Below, piece by piece: positions 44,029-52,962 of a stretch of 64,000 nt of DNA. Origin of the DNA: Paenibacillus plantarum. Lineage in GTDB: Bacteria; Bacillota; Bacilli; Paenibacillales; NBRC-103111. Where the stretch lies: contig NZ_WHNY01000082.1 in assembly GCF_013141695.1 (NCBI RefSeq), positions 124,001-188,000 of the forward strand, written 5' to 3'. Made by a program: the position numbers and the translations under genes. Every line of letters begins with the position of its first letter. Positions within the stretch are counted from its first letter, which is position 1. The notes below the pieces were generated by a model. That model made no database searches. It saw only the letters and a program-made list of their open reading frames with translations, and had not been told where the DNA came from.

Positions 44029-44057
44029 ATTCTACCTTTTAGTAGATAGTATGTCAA
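44029..44057 (-). promoter_or_regulatory. tetR promoter with overlapping operator (site 2)
   Basis: On the minus strand a consensus -35 TTGACA (44052-44057), 17-base spacer and -10 TAGAAT (44029-44034). The operator CTATCTACTAAAAGGTAG covers 44032-44049, i.e. most of the spacer and half of the -10: a classic autorepression layout. The expected transcription start falls on the A of the ATG at 44022. Confidence 0.85.
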
Positions 44058-44161
44058 CCTAGGAATTTTACAGTTTGATCTTCCCAAGTGGTGTTTGGCA
44101 TAATTGTTGGTTTTCCAGCATAACGATCTAAATCAGTGATATGTGTTCAGGAGGTTGAATC

Positions 44162-45547
44162 ATGGAAGATAATCGAGGATTGCCCCAGAAGCCTAATCAT
44201 CAGAACGGTGTTTCTCAATGGTCAGAAGACGCACCTGCGAAATTTCATTCCCAAACCGTAGGTAATCAAGGACCTGTCCTGGAACAAGATAGTGTCTTAC
44301 ATGAAACTTTAGAGACTTTCATACATACTAAGATTCTTGAAAGACCTGTCCATGTGAAAGGTTGTGGAGCTTTTGGCTACTTTCAGACCGTGAATTCAAT
44401 GGCTCCCTATACGAAGCTTCACTTTCTACAAAAACCGGGCCAACAAGTTCCTGTCACGGTCCGATTTTCCCTGGCTGTAAGTAATAAAGGTACCCCGGAT
44501 ACGTCCCGAAATGTGCGCGGTTTCTCAACGAAATTTTACACTGATCAAGGGGTATTCGATTTGTTATGTAATCATATCCCTGTCTTCTCTGTTCGGGATG
44601 CCATTCGATTTCCAGAGTCGATTAAAGCCTTTCTGCCATCACCAGTTAACAATCTGATCGATCCTGAACGCTTCTGGAGCTTCATCGCCCGTGCGCCAGA
44701 AGCCACTCATTTCCTTGTTCAATTATACTCGGATGCTGGAACCATCAAGAGTCTTCGTCATATTCCAGGTCATAGCGTTAATACATATGTCTGGCGAAAC
44801 GAGCAAGGCATTCGTACGTTTGTGAAATATCATTGGTACCCATTAGCAGGTATACAAGTTATTGATAGCCGCGAAGCAGCGCAATTAGCTAGTGAAAATC
44901 CTGATTATGCGAGTAAGGACCTCTTTGATACGCTGGCAGCAGGCAAAACTGTCGAATACGGGCTGTATGTTCAGTTGATGGATCCGAGTGAAGGTGCCAA
45001 TCTCCCCTACGATGCACTAGACGATACTAAAGTTTGGGATGAAAGGCAATTTCCGATGATGCCAGTTGGCAGGCTCGTATTAAACCGCAATCCAGATAAC
45101 TTTATGGAGCAAGTCGAGAAAATCGCCTTTTCTCCAGCGAATCTTCTGGAAGGTGCCGAACTATCGGACGATAAAATGCTCCAAGGTCGTACGAATATTT
45201 ATTGGGATTCACAGCGGCATCGCTTAGGATCTGATTTCCGAAAGATCCCCATTAATCATCAGCAGAACTGGACGCCACGTTCACTTGAGACCAGTGGCGA
45301 AGGTAGATTTGTTGAAGGCCGACTTGTTCGATCCGATATACCTAATCCAGATAATTTCTCGCAAGCGGGACAGTATTATAATGCCCTCCCTCCTATCCAA
45401 CAGGAACATTTGGTGGAGAACCTTGCTGCCGATCTAGCTACTATTTCTACTGACATACAACGTATTGTTCTTACATACCTATTCCAAGCGTCTCAAGAAA
45501 TGGCAAACAAGGTTTCTCAGCGAATTCAGTTTCTTAACAAAGGTTAA
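44162..45547 (+). CDS. Monofunctional heme catalase
   Basis: A 461-aa catalase decomposing hydrogen peroxide. Key residues are present: the distal His in RPVHVKGCGAFGYF, the catalytic Asn in LLCNHIPVFSVRDA, and the proximal heme Tyr in IYWDSQRHRLG with the supporting Arg. The usual N-N pair after the GNW-like turn is N-H here, an uncommon change beside the catalytic Asn. It is slightly shorter than clade-3 catalases and ends without a flavodoxin-like domain. AGGAGG lies 7 bases before the ATG. Divergent from tetR; an imperfect hairpin about 15 bases after the stop may terminate it. Confidence 0.93.
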   Translation: MEDNRGLPQKPNHQNGVSQWSEDAPAKFHSQTVGNQGPVLEQDSVLHETLETFIHTKILERPVHVKGCGAFGYFQTVNSMAPYTKLHFLQKPGQQVPVTVRFSLAVSNKGTPDTSRNVRGFSTKFYTDQGVFDLLCNHIPVFSVRDAIRFPESIKAFLPSPVNNLIDPERFWSFIARAPEATHFLVQLYSDAGTIKSLRHIPGHSVNTYVWRNEQGIRTFVKYHWYPLAGIQVIDSREAAQLASENPDYASKDLFDTLAAGKTVEYGLYVQLMDPSEGANLPYDALDDTKVWDERQFPMMPVGRLVLNRNPDNFMEQVEKIAFSPANLLEGAELSDDKMLQGRTNIYWDSQRHRLGSDFRKIPINHQQNWTPRSLETSGEGRFVEGRLVRSDIPNPDNFSQAGQYYNALPPIQQEHLVENLAADLATISTDIQRIVLTYLFQASQEMANKVSQRIQFLNKG

Positions 45548-45559
45548 TTCTACGAATTT

Positions 45560-45579
45560 GGCTGCCCTTCCGGGTGGCC
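45560..45579 (+). terminator. Weak candidate terminator of the catalase gene
   Basis: GGCTGCCC-TTCC-GGGTGGCC forms a short GC-rich hairpin (one mismatch); the following ATTTGTGTTT is only a loose U-tract. The rest of the gap up to 45815 holds no convincing gene: just an AT-rich stretch with a possible TTGTAT-N16-TACTAT promoter (45691-45718) for the next gene. Confidence 0.5.
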
Positions 45580-45815
45580 ATTTGTGTTTCCACTTCTCAA
45601 ATTGATGAATAATTTGGTAGGTTTGGTTCTATTTACACGATATAAAAATGAAGATTTTAAGCTTATTTTCATCTTTGCTACAGATTCATTTTGTATACTT
45701 ATACTAGCTTTGTACTATATACGAGGATGCTTCAATACCTTAATTTTCAGATCGTCACGCAAGGAATATAGGTTTAATCGTATTTAAAATTATTAGAAAG
45801 TAGGCACTTATTATC

Positions 45816-46910
45816 ATGAAGCTAGCGGGTATTACTTACAAACATGAACAAAGCGTGAGCTGGCTGAAACGTTCCATATTCATTTGTATAATTATTGTAT
45901 TTCTATCTGTAAGCTTTCTGTTCTTAACTCCCCCAGGATCGAAAATTCGCCTGTTTCTTGCGGATACCTTTATTGCTACCCAACATCGGGAGTGGGCATG
46001 GATTTTTGTAGGTGTGAAGAAACGGGATGAAATGATTCAAAATGTCCAGCAAATGAGTGAAAATAACGCCATTGAGAAGCAAGATTTGAATGCTATCACG
46101 ATTCAGAAACAGGATGGCAAGGTCATAGATGTTGAAGATATCGCAGGACGTGGCTGGGTCGGCAAAAAAATGGTGGTATACGATCCGAGAGCAATTCGTG
46201 TCGTTGTGCCAAGTAAAGTGGGTCAAGGGGAAACGATTAGTTCGATGGTGAATCGTACAGGGGCGCTTGCAGGTATTAATGGTGGAGGCTTCGATGACCC
46301 CCAAGGCCTAGGAAATGGGTTCGCTCCCATTGGGGTTATTATGTCTGGAGGTAAGATTCTGTATACAAGCGTTGATGGTACTGTACCTCAACAAGTCGTC
46401 GCGTTTGACCATACGGGGAAATTAATTATTGGAAAATATTCGATTGATGAGCTCTTAGCCTTGCATGTGACGGACGCTGTTTCTTTCTATCCGCGCATCA
46501 TTGCAAATGGTAAAGCACTCCCCATCGTTGGAGATGGTCTGAACCCGCGGACAGCCATTGGTCAACGCGCAGATGGCGTTATTGTAATGATCGTCATTGA
46601 TGGACGTCAGACCAAAAGTATCGGCGCTTCTTTAAAAGATGTCCAAGACCTTTTACTGAAAGAAGGTTGTGTTAATGCCGGTTTCTTAGACGGAGGTGCT
46701 TCCTCTGAAATGGTCGTCGGGCGTGATCTCATCACGCATCCATCAAGCCGATATGGCGAAAGAAGGCTGCCTTCAGGACTCCTTATTTTTGAACACCCGG
46801 ATCAGGTGAATGTTGTAAATGTATGGGAAGGTGTGAGCGATATTGATCCTGGTGGTGCTTATGATAATCCAGGTTACCTTGCGGAACACAATCAATTAAA
46901 TAATAAATAA
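45816..46910 (+). CDS. Phosphodiester glycosidase-family (NAGPA-like) exported protein
   Basis: A 364-aa membrane-anchored protein: one N-terminal helix (about 21-42) and a large outside NAGPA domain (DUF2233). Motifs: AGINGGGFDDPQGLG near 150, FYPRIIANGKA, DGLNPRTAIGQRADG and AGFLDGGASSEMVV, which hold the conserved Asn/Gly/Asp residues of the fold. Such proteins act on N-acetylglucosamine phosphodiesters or exopolysaccharide in bacteria and are frequent in spore-formers. The exact reaction here is unknown. It is convergent with cwlJ and shares a bidirectional terminator with it. Confidence 0.88.
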   Translation: MKLAGITYKHEQSVSWLKRSIFICIIIVFLSVSFLFLTPPGSKIRLFLADTFIATQHREWAWIFVGVKKRDEMIQNVQQMSENNAIEKQDLNAITIQKQDGKVIDVEDIAGRGWVGKKMVVYDPRAIRVVVPSKVGQGETISSMVNRTGALAGINGGGFDDPQGLGNGFAPIGVIMSGGKILYTSVDGTVPQQVVAFDHTGKLIIGKYSIDELLALHVTDAVSFYPRIIANGKALPIVGDGLNPRTAIGQRADGVIVMIVIDGRQTKSIGASLKDVQDLLLKEGCVNAGFLDGGASSEMVVGRDLITHPSSRYGERRLPSGLLIFEHPDQVNVVNVWEGVSDIDPGGAYDNPGYLAEHNQLNNK

Positions 46911-46913
46911 CAA

Positions 46914-46947
46914 TAAAAAGAGCTGCCCATTGGCAGCTCTTTCTTCT
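46914..46947. terminator. Bidirectional terminator between the NAGPA gene and cwlJ
   Basis: AGAGCTGCC-CATT-GGCAGCTCT with TTCTTCT on the plus side and AAAAA (TTTTTATT on the minus strand) on the other. It serves both convergent genes. Confidence 0.88.
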
Positions 46948-46971
46948 CGTTTAACGATTCTATTCGTACTA

Positions 46972-47415
46972 TTAAAACGTATTGTAAACATTTTGACATT
47001 CTTTGGCGGTCGGCTCATAAAAACAGTGCTTCTTGTAGCGGCCTGCTATCGGCTGATTATACCAGGTATCTGGACAAGGTCCAGGATTGTCGAACGTTCC
47101 CGGTCGAAAATACCAAAGTGAAAATTTACCTGGCCAAGCCCGCTCCCCATCCACAGCTCTTTGTGCAATGCGACGCTCTCTTTCTCTTGCATTTTGATAA
47201 TACAACCCGTGCTGCAACGCTTCAAACGCATGCGGTTGGTTGATCATTTGGGGAATTGTCCGGAGATTTTTGAAATCGGAGCAATTCGCTCTTATTCGAT
47301 TAATGCCAACATTTCCAACAAGAAACATACCCGTTTCGCCTTCGGTCTCAGCTTCAGCCCGAAGCAACCTTGCCAACATGTCGATATCCTGCTTTCTAGC
47401 TTTCACGACTGCCAT
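46972..47415 (-). CDS. cwlJ: Spore cortex-lytic enzyme CwlJ
   Basis: A 147-aa SleB/CwlJ-type cell-wall hydrolase (Hydrolase_2 fold). It starts MAVVKARKQDIDMLARLLRA and carries GEGE-like EAETEGETGM, LVGNVGINRIRANC, the QPHAFEALQHGLYYQ segment and a late KFSLWYFRP...NPGPC region, ending CQNVYNTF; length and ends match B. subtilis CwlJ (about 142 aa). CwlJ degrades cortex peptidoglycan during germination and is the calcium-dipicolinate-triggered enzyme. GAGGTGAG lies 3 bases before the ATG. In Bacillus, cwlJ is followed by gerQ; no gerQ follows here. Confidence 0.93.
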   Translation of the reverse strand: MAVVKARKQDIDMLARLLRAEAETEGETGMFLVGNVGINRIRANCSDFKNLRTIPQMINQPHAFEALQHGLYYQNARERERRIAQRAVDGERAWPGKFSLWYFRPGTFDNPGPCPDTWYNQPIAGRYKKHCFYEPTAKECQNVYNTF

Positions 47416-47501
47416 TCGCTCACCTCAATTGAGTATATGTCTAGACCCATCATATTGTAGGTGAAGTGGAAATGTGACACTTAACTATTCATACATTCTT
47501 T

Positions 47502-50500
47502 TTACACGATAAGTAAACTGAACTTGCTCTCTCCATACGAAACGGTTTCCATGTTGGGCTCAGTTGCATATCGAACACTATTTAGCAGCACATGTTCATG
47601 TAGAACATGGTCAAACCGTTCTAAAGCAGTTTGTAACTCTGCGTCTACAGCTAGAACCAGATCGATGCGTTTTTCGATCGGGAGTCCTATCTTTTTGCGA
47701 TAATCTTGAATTGCTCGAATGACCTCTCTAACTAACCCTTCCTGTTCTAACTCTTCCGTCATTGTCGTGTTTAAGGCAACCGTCATTTGGTAACCTGATA
47801 CGGAAGCATAACCTTCATTCGCTTGTTTCTCGATAAGTAAATCCTCAAGCAGAATGTGCAGCTCTTCGCCATCAATCATCATATCCAGGAAGCCGTTGTC
47901 CATCACTGCTTTTGCTTCTAGAGCTGATAGCTGCTTCAACTGAGCTTGCACGGGTCCCACGAATTTCCCGAACTTTTTACCTGCAGCTTTCAAGTTTAAC
48001 TTGAAAGTAAACCGTACGAAGCCGACATCACTCGATACGATATGGATCGATTTCACATTGATCTCATCTTGGATGATATCTTCAAAACCGCCAATATTAC
48101 GCGCACCGTCAAACGAAACGTATAACTCCGAAAGCGGCATCCGAGTCTTGATTCCCGTTTCATTCCGGATATTGCGAGCCAATTCCACGATTTGCCTCAC
48201 GGTTTCCATCTCATTCTCCAATGATACATCGTATAACGTTTCGTCCATTTTCGGATAATCGGTAAGATGCACACTCCCCTTGCCTCCCAAATTCGCATAG
48301 AGATCATCTGCAATAAGTGGTGTGTAGGGAGCAATCAGTTGTGCGAGTGTTAGCAGAACATGACGTAAGGTTTGATAAGCAGCAATTTTATCTTCGGTCC
48401 ATTCGCTTCCCCAGAACCGATCTCGCGAGCGTCGGATATACCAATTGCTCAGTTCATCTACGAACGTTTCAATTTGCTTCGCCGGGTTTAAGAAATCATT
48501 GATTTCTAGTCCTTTTACAACATGTTGCAAAGTACTGTTCAATCTAGATAGAATCCATCGATCTAACACATTCACGGAAGTTATCTGCGGATGGTTATCT
48601 GGTTGATATTGATCAATTTGTGCATACAACGCATAGAAAGCATGTGTATTGTTGATCGTATCAATGACTTTGGATTTAGCCTCGGCGACAATCTGCTTAG
48701 AAAATTTCTTGCTGCTCCAGGGTGCGCTATCGGATAACAAGGCCCATCGGAATGCATCGGTGCCGAATTCGTTGATGATTTCCCAAGGATCTATCCCATT
48801 GCCCTTGCTCTTGGACATTTTTTGTCCATTCTCATCCAGAACATGCCCTGTAGATAAGACGGATTTATACGGGATTTGCCCATTATAAAGGGTAGAGACT
48901 GCCAGCAAGCTGAAAAACCAGCCGCGCGTCTGATCGATCCCCTCGCAGATCATATCCGCGGGATACTGCTCTTGAAACAGTTCTTTGTTCTCAAATGGCT
49001 GATGATACTGGGCAAATGGCATGGAGCCGCTATCGAACCAGACGTCAATGACTTCCGAGGTTCTATGCATGGTACCGCCGCAAGCGCAGCGCAGCTTCAC
49101 CTGATCCACGTACGGCTTATGCAGCTCAAGGCTTTCCTCGATCTGATCAATTGATTTATCACGTAGGTCCTTGTGGCTGTGAGGTGCATATTCTGCTTTG
49201 CATTCTTCGCAGATCCAAACGTTGAGTGGCGTACCCCAATAGCGATTCCTGCTGATATTCCAATCGACAAGTTCTTCTAAGAATTTCCCAAACCGACCTT
49301 CCCGCAGATGCGAAGGATACCATGTGATTTGACTGTTGTTCGCAATTAACTGATCTTTAATAGCCGTTGTTTGGATGAACCAACTCTCCGTCGCATAATA
49401 GAGAAGCGGCGATTTACAGCGCCAGCAGAATGGATAGCTATGCTCATAACGTTCCTTCGAAAACAACAGACCACGCTCAGATAAGTTTTTAACGATATCA
49501 ATATCGCAATCCTTCACAAAACGACCGGCAAAATCGATGACCTGATCGACGTAACGACCTCTAGCATCCACCACATTTACGAAATCCAATTCATGTTGGC
49601 GTACGGTGCGATAATCATCTTCTCCGTGAGCTGGTGCAATATGGACGATCCCCGTACCGCTAGTGTCGCTAACATAGTCTGCGTCTACGACGATATGTCC
49701 TTTCGTAACTTGTGAATAATCAAAAGGTGCCATATAAGGTGTTCCTACAAATTCGGCACCTTTATGCGTGGATAGGAGTTCATACTCCCCTTTCATGATC
49801 TTATCAACAAGGTTGTGTGCTACGATGTACACTTCACCATGCTGTTTGACTTTGACATAATCGACATCTTTATTGACAGCTAAAGCGACATTGGCAGGCA
49901 ATGTCCATGGCGTAGTCGTCCATGCCAGGAAATGTTCATCTGCGTTCTTACTTGTGAATTTCACAGTGGCACTCAGATCTTTCACATCTTCATAACCTTG
50001 GGCAACTTCGTGTGAGCTGAGTGTTGTTTGGCAATCTGGGCAATATGGGCTTACGCGATGACCTTTGTATAGATGCCCTTTCGCATGAATCGTGGATAAA
50101 ATATGCCAAACACTTTCGATATAATCATTAGTTAGTGTGACATAGGGGTTCTCCATGTCCGTCCAGTAGGCGATCGCTTCGGTCATTTCACGCCACTGCT
50201 TCTCATATTCGAAAACGCTGAGCTTACACGCCTCCACGAATTTGGCGACTCCATAGGATTCGATTTCCTGTTTGCCAGAAATACCTAGCTTCTTCTCTAC
50301 GCCTAGCTCAACAGGAAGCCCATGTGTATCCCACCCTGCTTTGCGTATGACGCGGAAGCCTGACATCGTTTTGTAGCGACCGATGAAATCTTTAATTACT
50401 CGTCCCAGCACATGTCCGATATGCGGCTCACCATTCGCTGTTGGGGGACCTTCATAAAAAACAAAGTTGGGTTGTCCCTCTCTGTTTTCAATTGATTTGC

Positions 50501-50582
50501 GAAATGTGTCATTCTGTTTCCACTGTTCAAGAACACGGAGCTCTCGCGTCCTTGCCTTTTCTTTTACATCCACTTTTCTCAT
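47502..50582 (-). CDS. ileS: Isoleucyl-tRNA synthetase, type 2
   Basis: A 1026-aa class I synthetase charging tRNA-Ile. The HIGH motif occurs as PHIGHVLGR near residue 55 and KMSKS as KMSKSKGN near 605. The editing domain lies between them and ends at RGWFFSLL; CPDCQTTLSS is a zinc-type pair. N-terminal features EGPPTANGEPHIGH and AGWDTHGLPVELGVEK are typical of IleS2 (eukaryote-like), not IleS1. Start 50582 is preferred: GAGAGG lies 9 bases upstream, and the product begins MRKVDVKEKA. A T-box leader and strong promoter precede it. Type-2 enzymes are typically less sensitive to mupirocin. Confidence 0.93.
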   Translation of the reverse strand: MRKVDVKEKARTRELRVLEQWKQNDTFRKSIENREGQPNFVFYEGPPTANGEPHIGHVLGRVIKDFIGRYKTMSGFRVIRKAGWDTHGLPVELGVEKKLGISGKQEIESYGVAKFVEACKLSVFEYEKQWREMTEAIAYWTDMENPYVTLTNDYIESVWHILSTIHAKGHLYKGHRVSPYCPDCQTTLSSHEVAQGYEDVKDLSATVKFTSKNADEHFLAWTTTPWTLPANVALAVNKDVDYVKVKQHGEVYIVAHNLVDKIMKGEYELLSTHKGAEFVGTPYMAPFDYSQVTKGHIVVDADYVSDTSGTGIVHIAPAHGEDDYRTVRQHELDFVNVVDARGRYVDQVIDFAGRFVKDCDIDIVKNLSERGLLFSKERYEHSYPFCWRCKSPLLYYATESWFIQTTAIKDQLIANNSQITWYPSHLREGRFGKFLEELVDWNISRNRYWGTPLNVWICEECKAEYAPHSHKDLRDKSIDQIEESLELHKPYVDQVKLRCACGGTMHRTSEVIDVWFDSGSMPFAQYHQPFENKELFQEQYPADMICEGIDQTRGWFFSLLAVSTLYNGQIPYKSVLSTGHVLDENGQKMSKSKGNGIDPWEIINEFGTDAFRWALLSDSAPWSSKKFSKQIVAEAKSKVIDTINNTHAFYALYAQIDQYQPDNHPQITSVNVLDRWILSRLNSTLQHVVKGLEINDFLNPAKQIETFVDELSNWYIRRSRDRFWGSEWTEDKIAAYQTLRHVLLTLAQLIAPYTPLIADDLYANLGGKGSVHLTDYPKMDETLYDVSLENEMETVRQIVELARNIRNETGIKTRMPLSELYVSFDGARNIGGFEDIIQDEINVKSIHIVSSDVGFVRFTFKLNLKAAGKKFGKFVGPVQAQLKQLSALEAKAVMDNGFLDMMIDGEELHILLEDLLIEKQANEGYASVSGYQMTVALNTTMTEELEQEGLVREVIRAIQDYRKKIGLPIEKRIDLVLAVDAELQTALERFDHVLHEHVLLNSVRYATEPNMETVSYGESKFSLLIV

Positions 50583-50650
50583 AGGTCTCATCCTCTCAAT
50601 TCATCCAACTTAACGTTCGTTCCTTGACGAAAAGGTTATTTGAAAAACAC

Positions 50651-50935
50651 AAAAAATCCCGTCCCATAAGGGACGAGATTTCATCTCGCGATACCACCCT
50701 AGTTCCGTAAGGATTATGATTATCATAATCTTACGACACCTCTAACTACGTACCATCATACGCATCCTTAGTAACGGCTGGAACCCGGGTTAGCTTACTC
50801 ACATGCTTCAGCTTTCCTTCTCGGAGAGGATTTTCTACGAAGTCTTGAACATTGGCTCTCAGCAACTGCCAACTCTCTGTGGATCAAGGGCTCCTTATAC
50901 TCTTTCTCGTCAATGAATTTATTCGAACATTTAGT
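50651..50935 (-). promoter_or_regulatory. T-box riboswitch leader of ileS
   Basis: On the minus strand the T-box core AGGGTGGTATCGCG (50687-50700) precedes a terminator (ATCTCGTCCC-TTAT-GGGACGGGAT, TTTTTT; 50651-50680). Upstream are a stem III-like hairpin (GTAAGATTATGATAATCA and partner) and a stem I region with AGAGAGTT and TGCTGAGAGCC. An ATC at 50829-50831 in GAAAATCC is a plausible Ile specifier codon. Uncharged tRNA-Ile should pair and favour antitermination. The start is set by the promoter; stem I borders are approximate. Confidence 0.88.
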
Positions 50936-50941
50936 TAACTC

Positions 50942-50970
50942 ATTCTTGCATCTTCATCAGCAAATGTCAA
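50942..50970 (-). promoter_or_regulatory. Promoter of the ileS T-box transcript
   Basis: On the minus strand a perfect -35 TTGACA (50965-50970), 17-base spacer and -10 AAGAAT (50942-50947), ending just before the GH130 stop region. It gives a start near 50935. Confidence 0.75.
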
Positions 50971-50976
50971 CAGGCG

Positions 50977-51978
50977 CTATTTATTTCCTTCCAAACATAA
51001 CTTCACCAAATCATCCACATGAGCAGTTGCCAAACATTCAACTGTATCTGCTGCTCCATAGTAGATTTTCACTTCACCATCATCTTCAAGAATCATGCCG
51101 CCTGGGAAAATGACATCATTACGGAAGCCCCCATCTGTTTCGTAACTAACTTCGGGTGCTAATAATGGCTCCTTATAAAGTCCGATAACCTTCTTCGGGT
51201 TTTCCAAATCAAGCAGCATTAAACCTGCTGTATAACGCTTTTTCCACGATGCCTCCCAGCCATTTTTACCACGGTTTGAATCGATATCAACGGCATGGAT
51301 CGTCGTTAACCAACCCTTGGACGTACGAATTGGCGGTGCGGCAGGTCCAATTTTATCATTCGCATATGGAACATGTTCTACACCTAGTAGGAGATCCGTA
51401 TCTCCCCAGTATTTGAGATCAGGCGACTGCGAAATCCAAATATCAAATTGATCTTTCCCGCGGCTGTAAACCGGGAAAGGACGTTCCAGACGTACATAAT
51501 TACCATTAATTTTCTCAGGAAAAAGAACCATATTCCGGTTGTCTGGTGCTGACATGGACAAAATTTCAAATTTATCAAAATCATCCGTTACCGCAATCCC
51601 ACCTCTAACACCATGGCGTGTATCTACCGCGAAGCACATGTAAACACGTCCGTCCATCACGGTAAGTCGAGGGTCATAGACGCGTGTGATTTCCTCGTCA
51701 TACAACTTCCAACAAGGTTTCGACTGTACATCCCAATGAATGCCGTCTTTGCTGTAGGCAAGGCCTAGATCGGTTGTATGCGAAGGCTCTAACGTTTGAT
51801 CCTTGACAGAGCCGTGGTCATTACGGAACACCATAATATATTGGCCTTGGAATTTGGTAACGCCAGCATTGAATGTAAGCGCTGTAGGATAGGGCACGGA
51901 ATCTGCCGTGAGGATCGGGTTAGCAGGATGTCTTGTAATAACAGAACTGGATGTTAATGAACCAATGGTTAAAGTCAT
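50977..51978 (-). CDS. Glycoside hydrolase family 130 (mannoside/oligosaccharide phosphorylase-like)
   Basis: A 333-aa five-bladed propeller of GH130. Motifs: RHPANPILTADSVPYP at the start, the catalytic-site Asp in ITRVYDPRLTVMDGRVY, FPEKINGNYVRLERPFPVY, and late TDGGFRNDVIFPGGMI with YYGAADTVECLATA. GH130 enzymes cleave beta-1,2- or beta-1,4-mannosides using phosphate. GAGGA lies 9 bases before the ATG at 51978; the open frame runs to 52008. It is convergent with nothing and divergent from an AraC-type regulator, its probable controller. Confidence 0.92.
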   Translation of the reverse strand: MTLTIGSLTSSSVITRHPANPILTADSVPYPTALTFNAGVTKFQGQYIMVFRNDHGSVKDQTLEPSHTTDLGLAYSKDGIHWDVQSKPCWKLYDEEITRVYDPRLTVMDGRVYMCFAVDTRHGVRGGIAVTDDFDKFEILSMSAPDNRNMVLFPEKINGNYVRLERPFPVYSRGKDQFDIWISQSPDLKYWGDTDLLLGVEHVPYANDKIGPAAPPIRTSKGWLTTIHAVDIDSNRGKNGWEASWKKRYTAGLMLLDLENPKKVIGLYKEPLLAPEVSYETDGGFRNDVIFPGGMILEDDGEVKIYYGAADTVECLATAHVDDLVKLCLEGNK

Positions 51979-52086
51979 GAGAGTTCCTCCTTCATTCTTA
52001 TCTATCAATAGGTTACAATAAGTATGCTTACTATACCTATCAATCCTTGAACAAACCTCTCATTTCTTGAATAGGCAGTGATTCTC

Positions 52087-52953
52087 ATGACATTTCCCAT
52101 CAATAAGCAATTATCGGATTATCCTAATATCGGGACATTCCCTTTTCATTTATCCATTAATCGAGTTGACCAGCATTTTCCCAGCCATCGTCATGATTTC
52201 TTGGAATTCTCTTTGGTTGTTGAGGGCTACGGTTACGAAACCGTTAACGGGCAAGTACATCCTATGCAACCTGGAACCTTTACCCTACTGCTTCCTTATC
52301 AAGTGCATGAAATCACTGCGAATCCTGGCAGTCCACTCATTCTGTTCAACTGTATGTTTGGATTGGAGCTACTTGGGGATCCAGCGGAGCGCTTGCTTCT
52401 CTCGGATAACAATCCATTCTTAACTCACTATGACTTGAGTGCTGAACAAAGTGAGCTCGTAAGACAGAAATTGCAAGGAATGCTTCGTGAATATGAGCAA
52501 TCCGTTGATATCTGGCAGCCTCTTCTCTTGAAAGGGGAGCTCCAACGTATACTTGCATTTCTGTACAGGCTCCATCCTAGCAGCTCAGACGTACAGCCGA
52601 ATGTATCCGAATTGTCGTCCAAAACCGCCTTACCATGGGCCATACTTCGCTATATTCATACGCACTATCGTGACCCGCTAACGTTGGAGTTGATCGGCGC
52701 TCATTTCCATTGTCATCCTTCAAGGGTGACGCAAATCTTATCTCAACATCTTGGCGTGACCTTTGTAACCCTGCTTCAGGAAACGCGTATTCGACACGCT
52801 TGTAGTTTGTTAGCAACAACCGAAATGAAGGTAACAGATATCGCGTTTGAAGTCGGCTACGAATCGTTCGCTAGCTTTAGTCGTAATTTCCTAAAACATG
52901 TAGAGATTTCACCTACCCAGTATAGGGCCTCTATGAGGATACAGCTGAAGTGA
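52087..52953 (+). CDS. AraC-family transcriptional regulator (cupin + HTH)
   Basis: A 288-aa regulator with an N-terminal cupin ligand domain (HRHDFLEFSLVVEGYGY; GTFTLLLPYQVHEI) and a C-terminal AraC double helix-turn-helix (LELIGAHFHCHPSRVTQILS; MKVTDIAFEVGYESFASFSR). Divergent from GH130, whose start lies about 110 bases away, so it likely activates that gene in response to an oligosaccharide. The start is uncertain: ATG 52087 or GTG 52078, each with only a weak AGG upstream. A long terminator hairpin follows. Confidence 0.88.
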   Translation: MTFPINKQLSDYPNIGTFPFHLSINRVDQHFPSHRHDFLEFSLVVEGYGYETVNGQVHPMQPGTFTLLLPYQVHEITANPGSPLILFNCMFGLELLGDPAERLLLSDNNPFLTHYDLSAEQSELVRQKLQGMLREYEQSVDIWQPLLLKGELQRILAFLYRLHPSSSDVQPNVSELSSKTALPWAILRYIHTHYRDPLTLELIGAHFHCHPSRVTQILSQHLGVTFVTLLQETRIRHACSLLATTEMKVTDIAFEVGYESFASFSRNFLKHVEISPTQYRASMRIQLK

Positions 52954-52962
52954 GACTGAAAT

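Noticed and set aside
45584..45787. 67-codon plus-strand ORF after catalase
   Set aside because: No ribosome site, hydrophobic low-complexity product, AT-rich region and no homologous features. Treated as chance.
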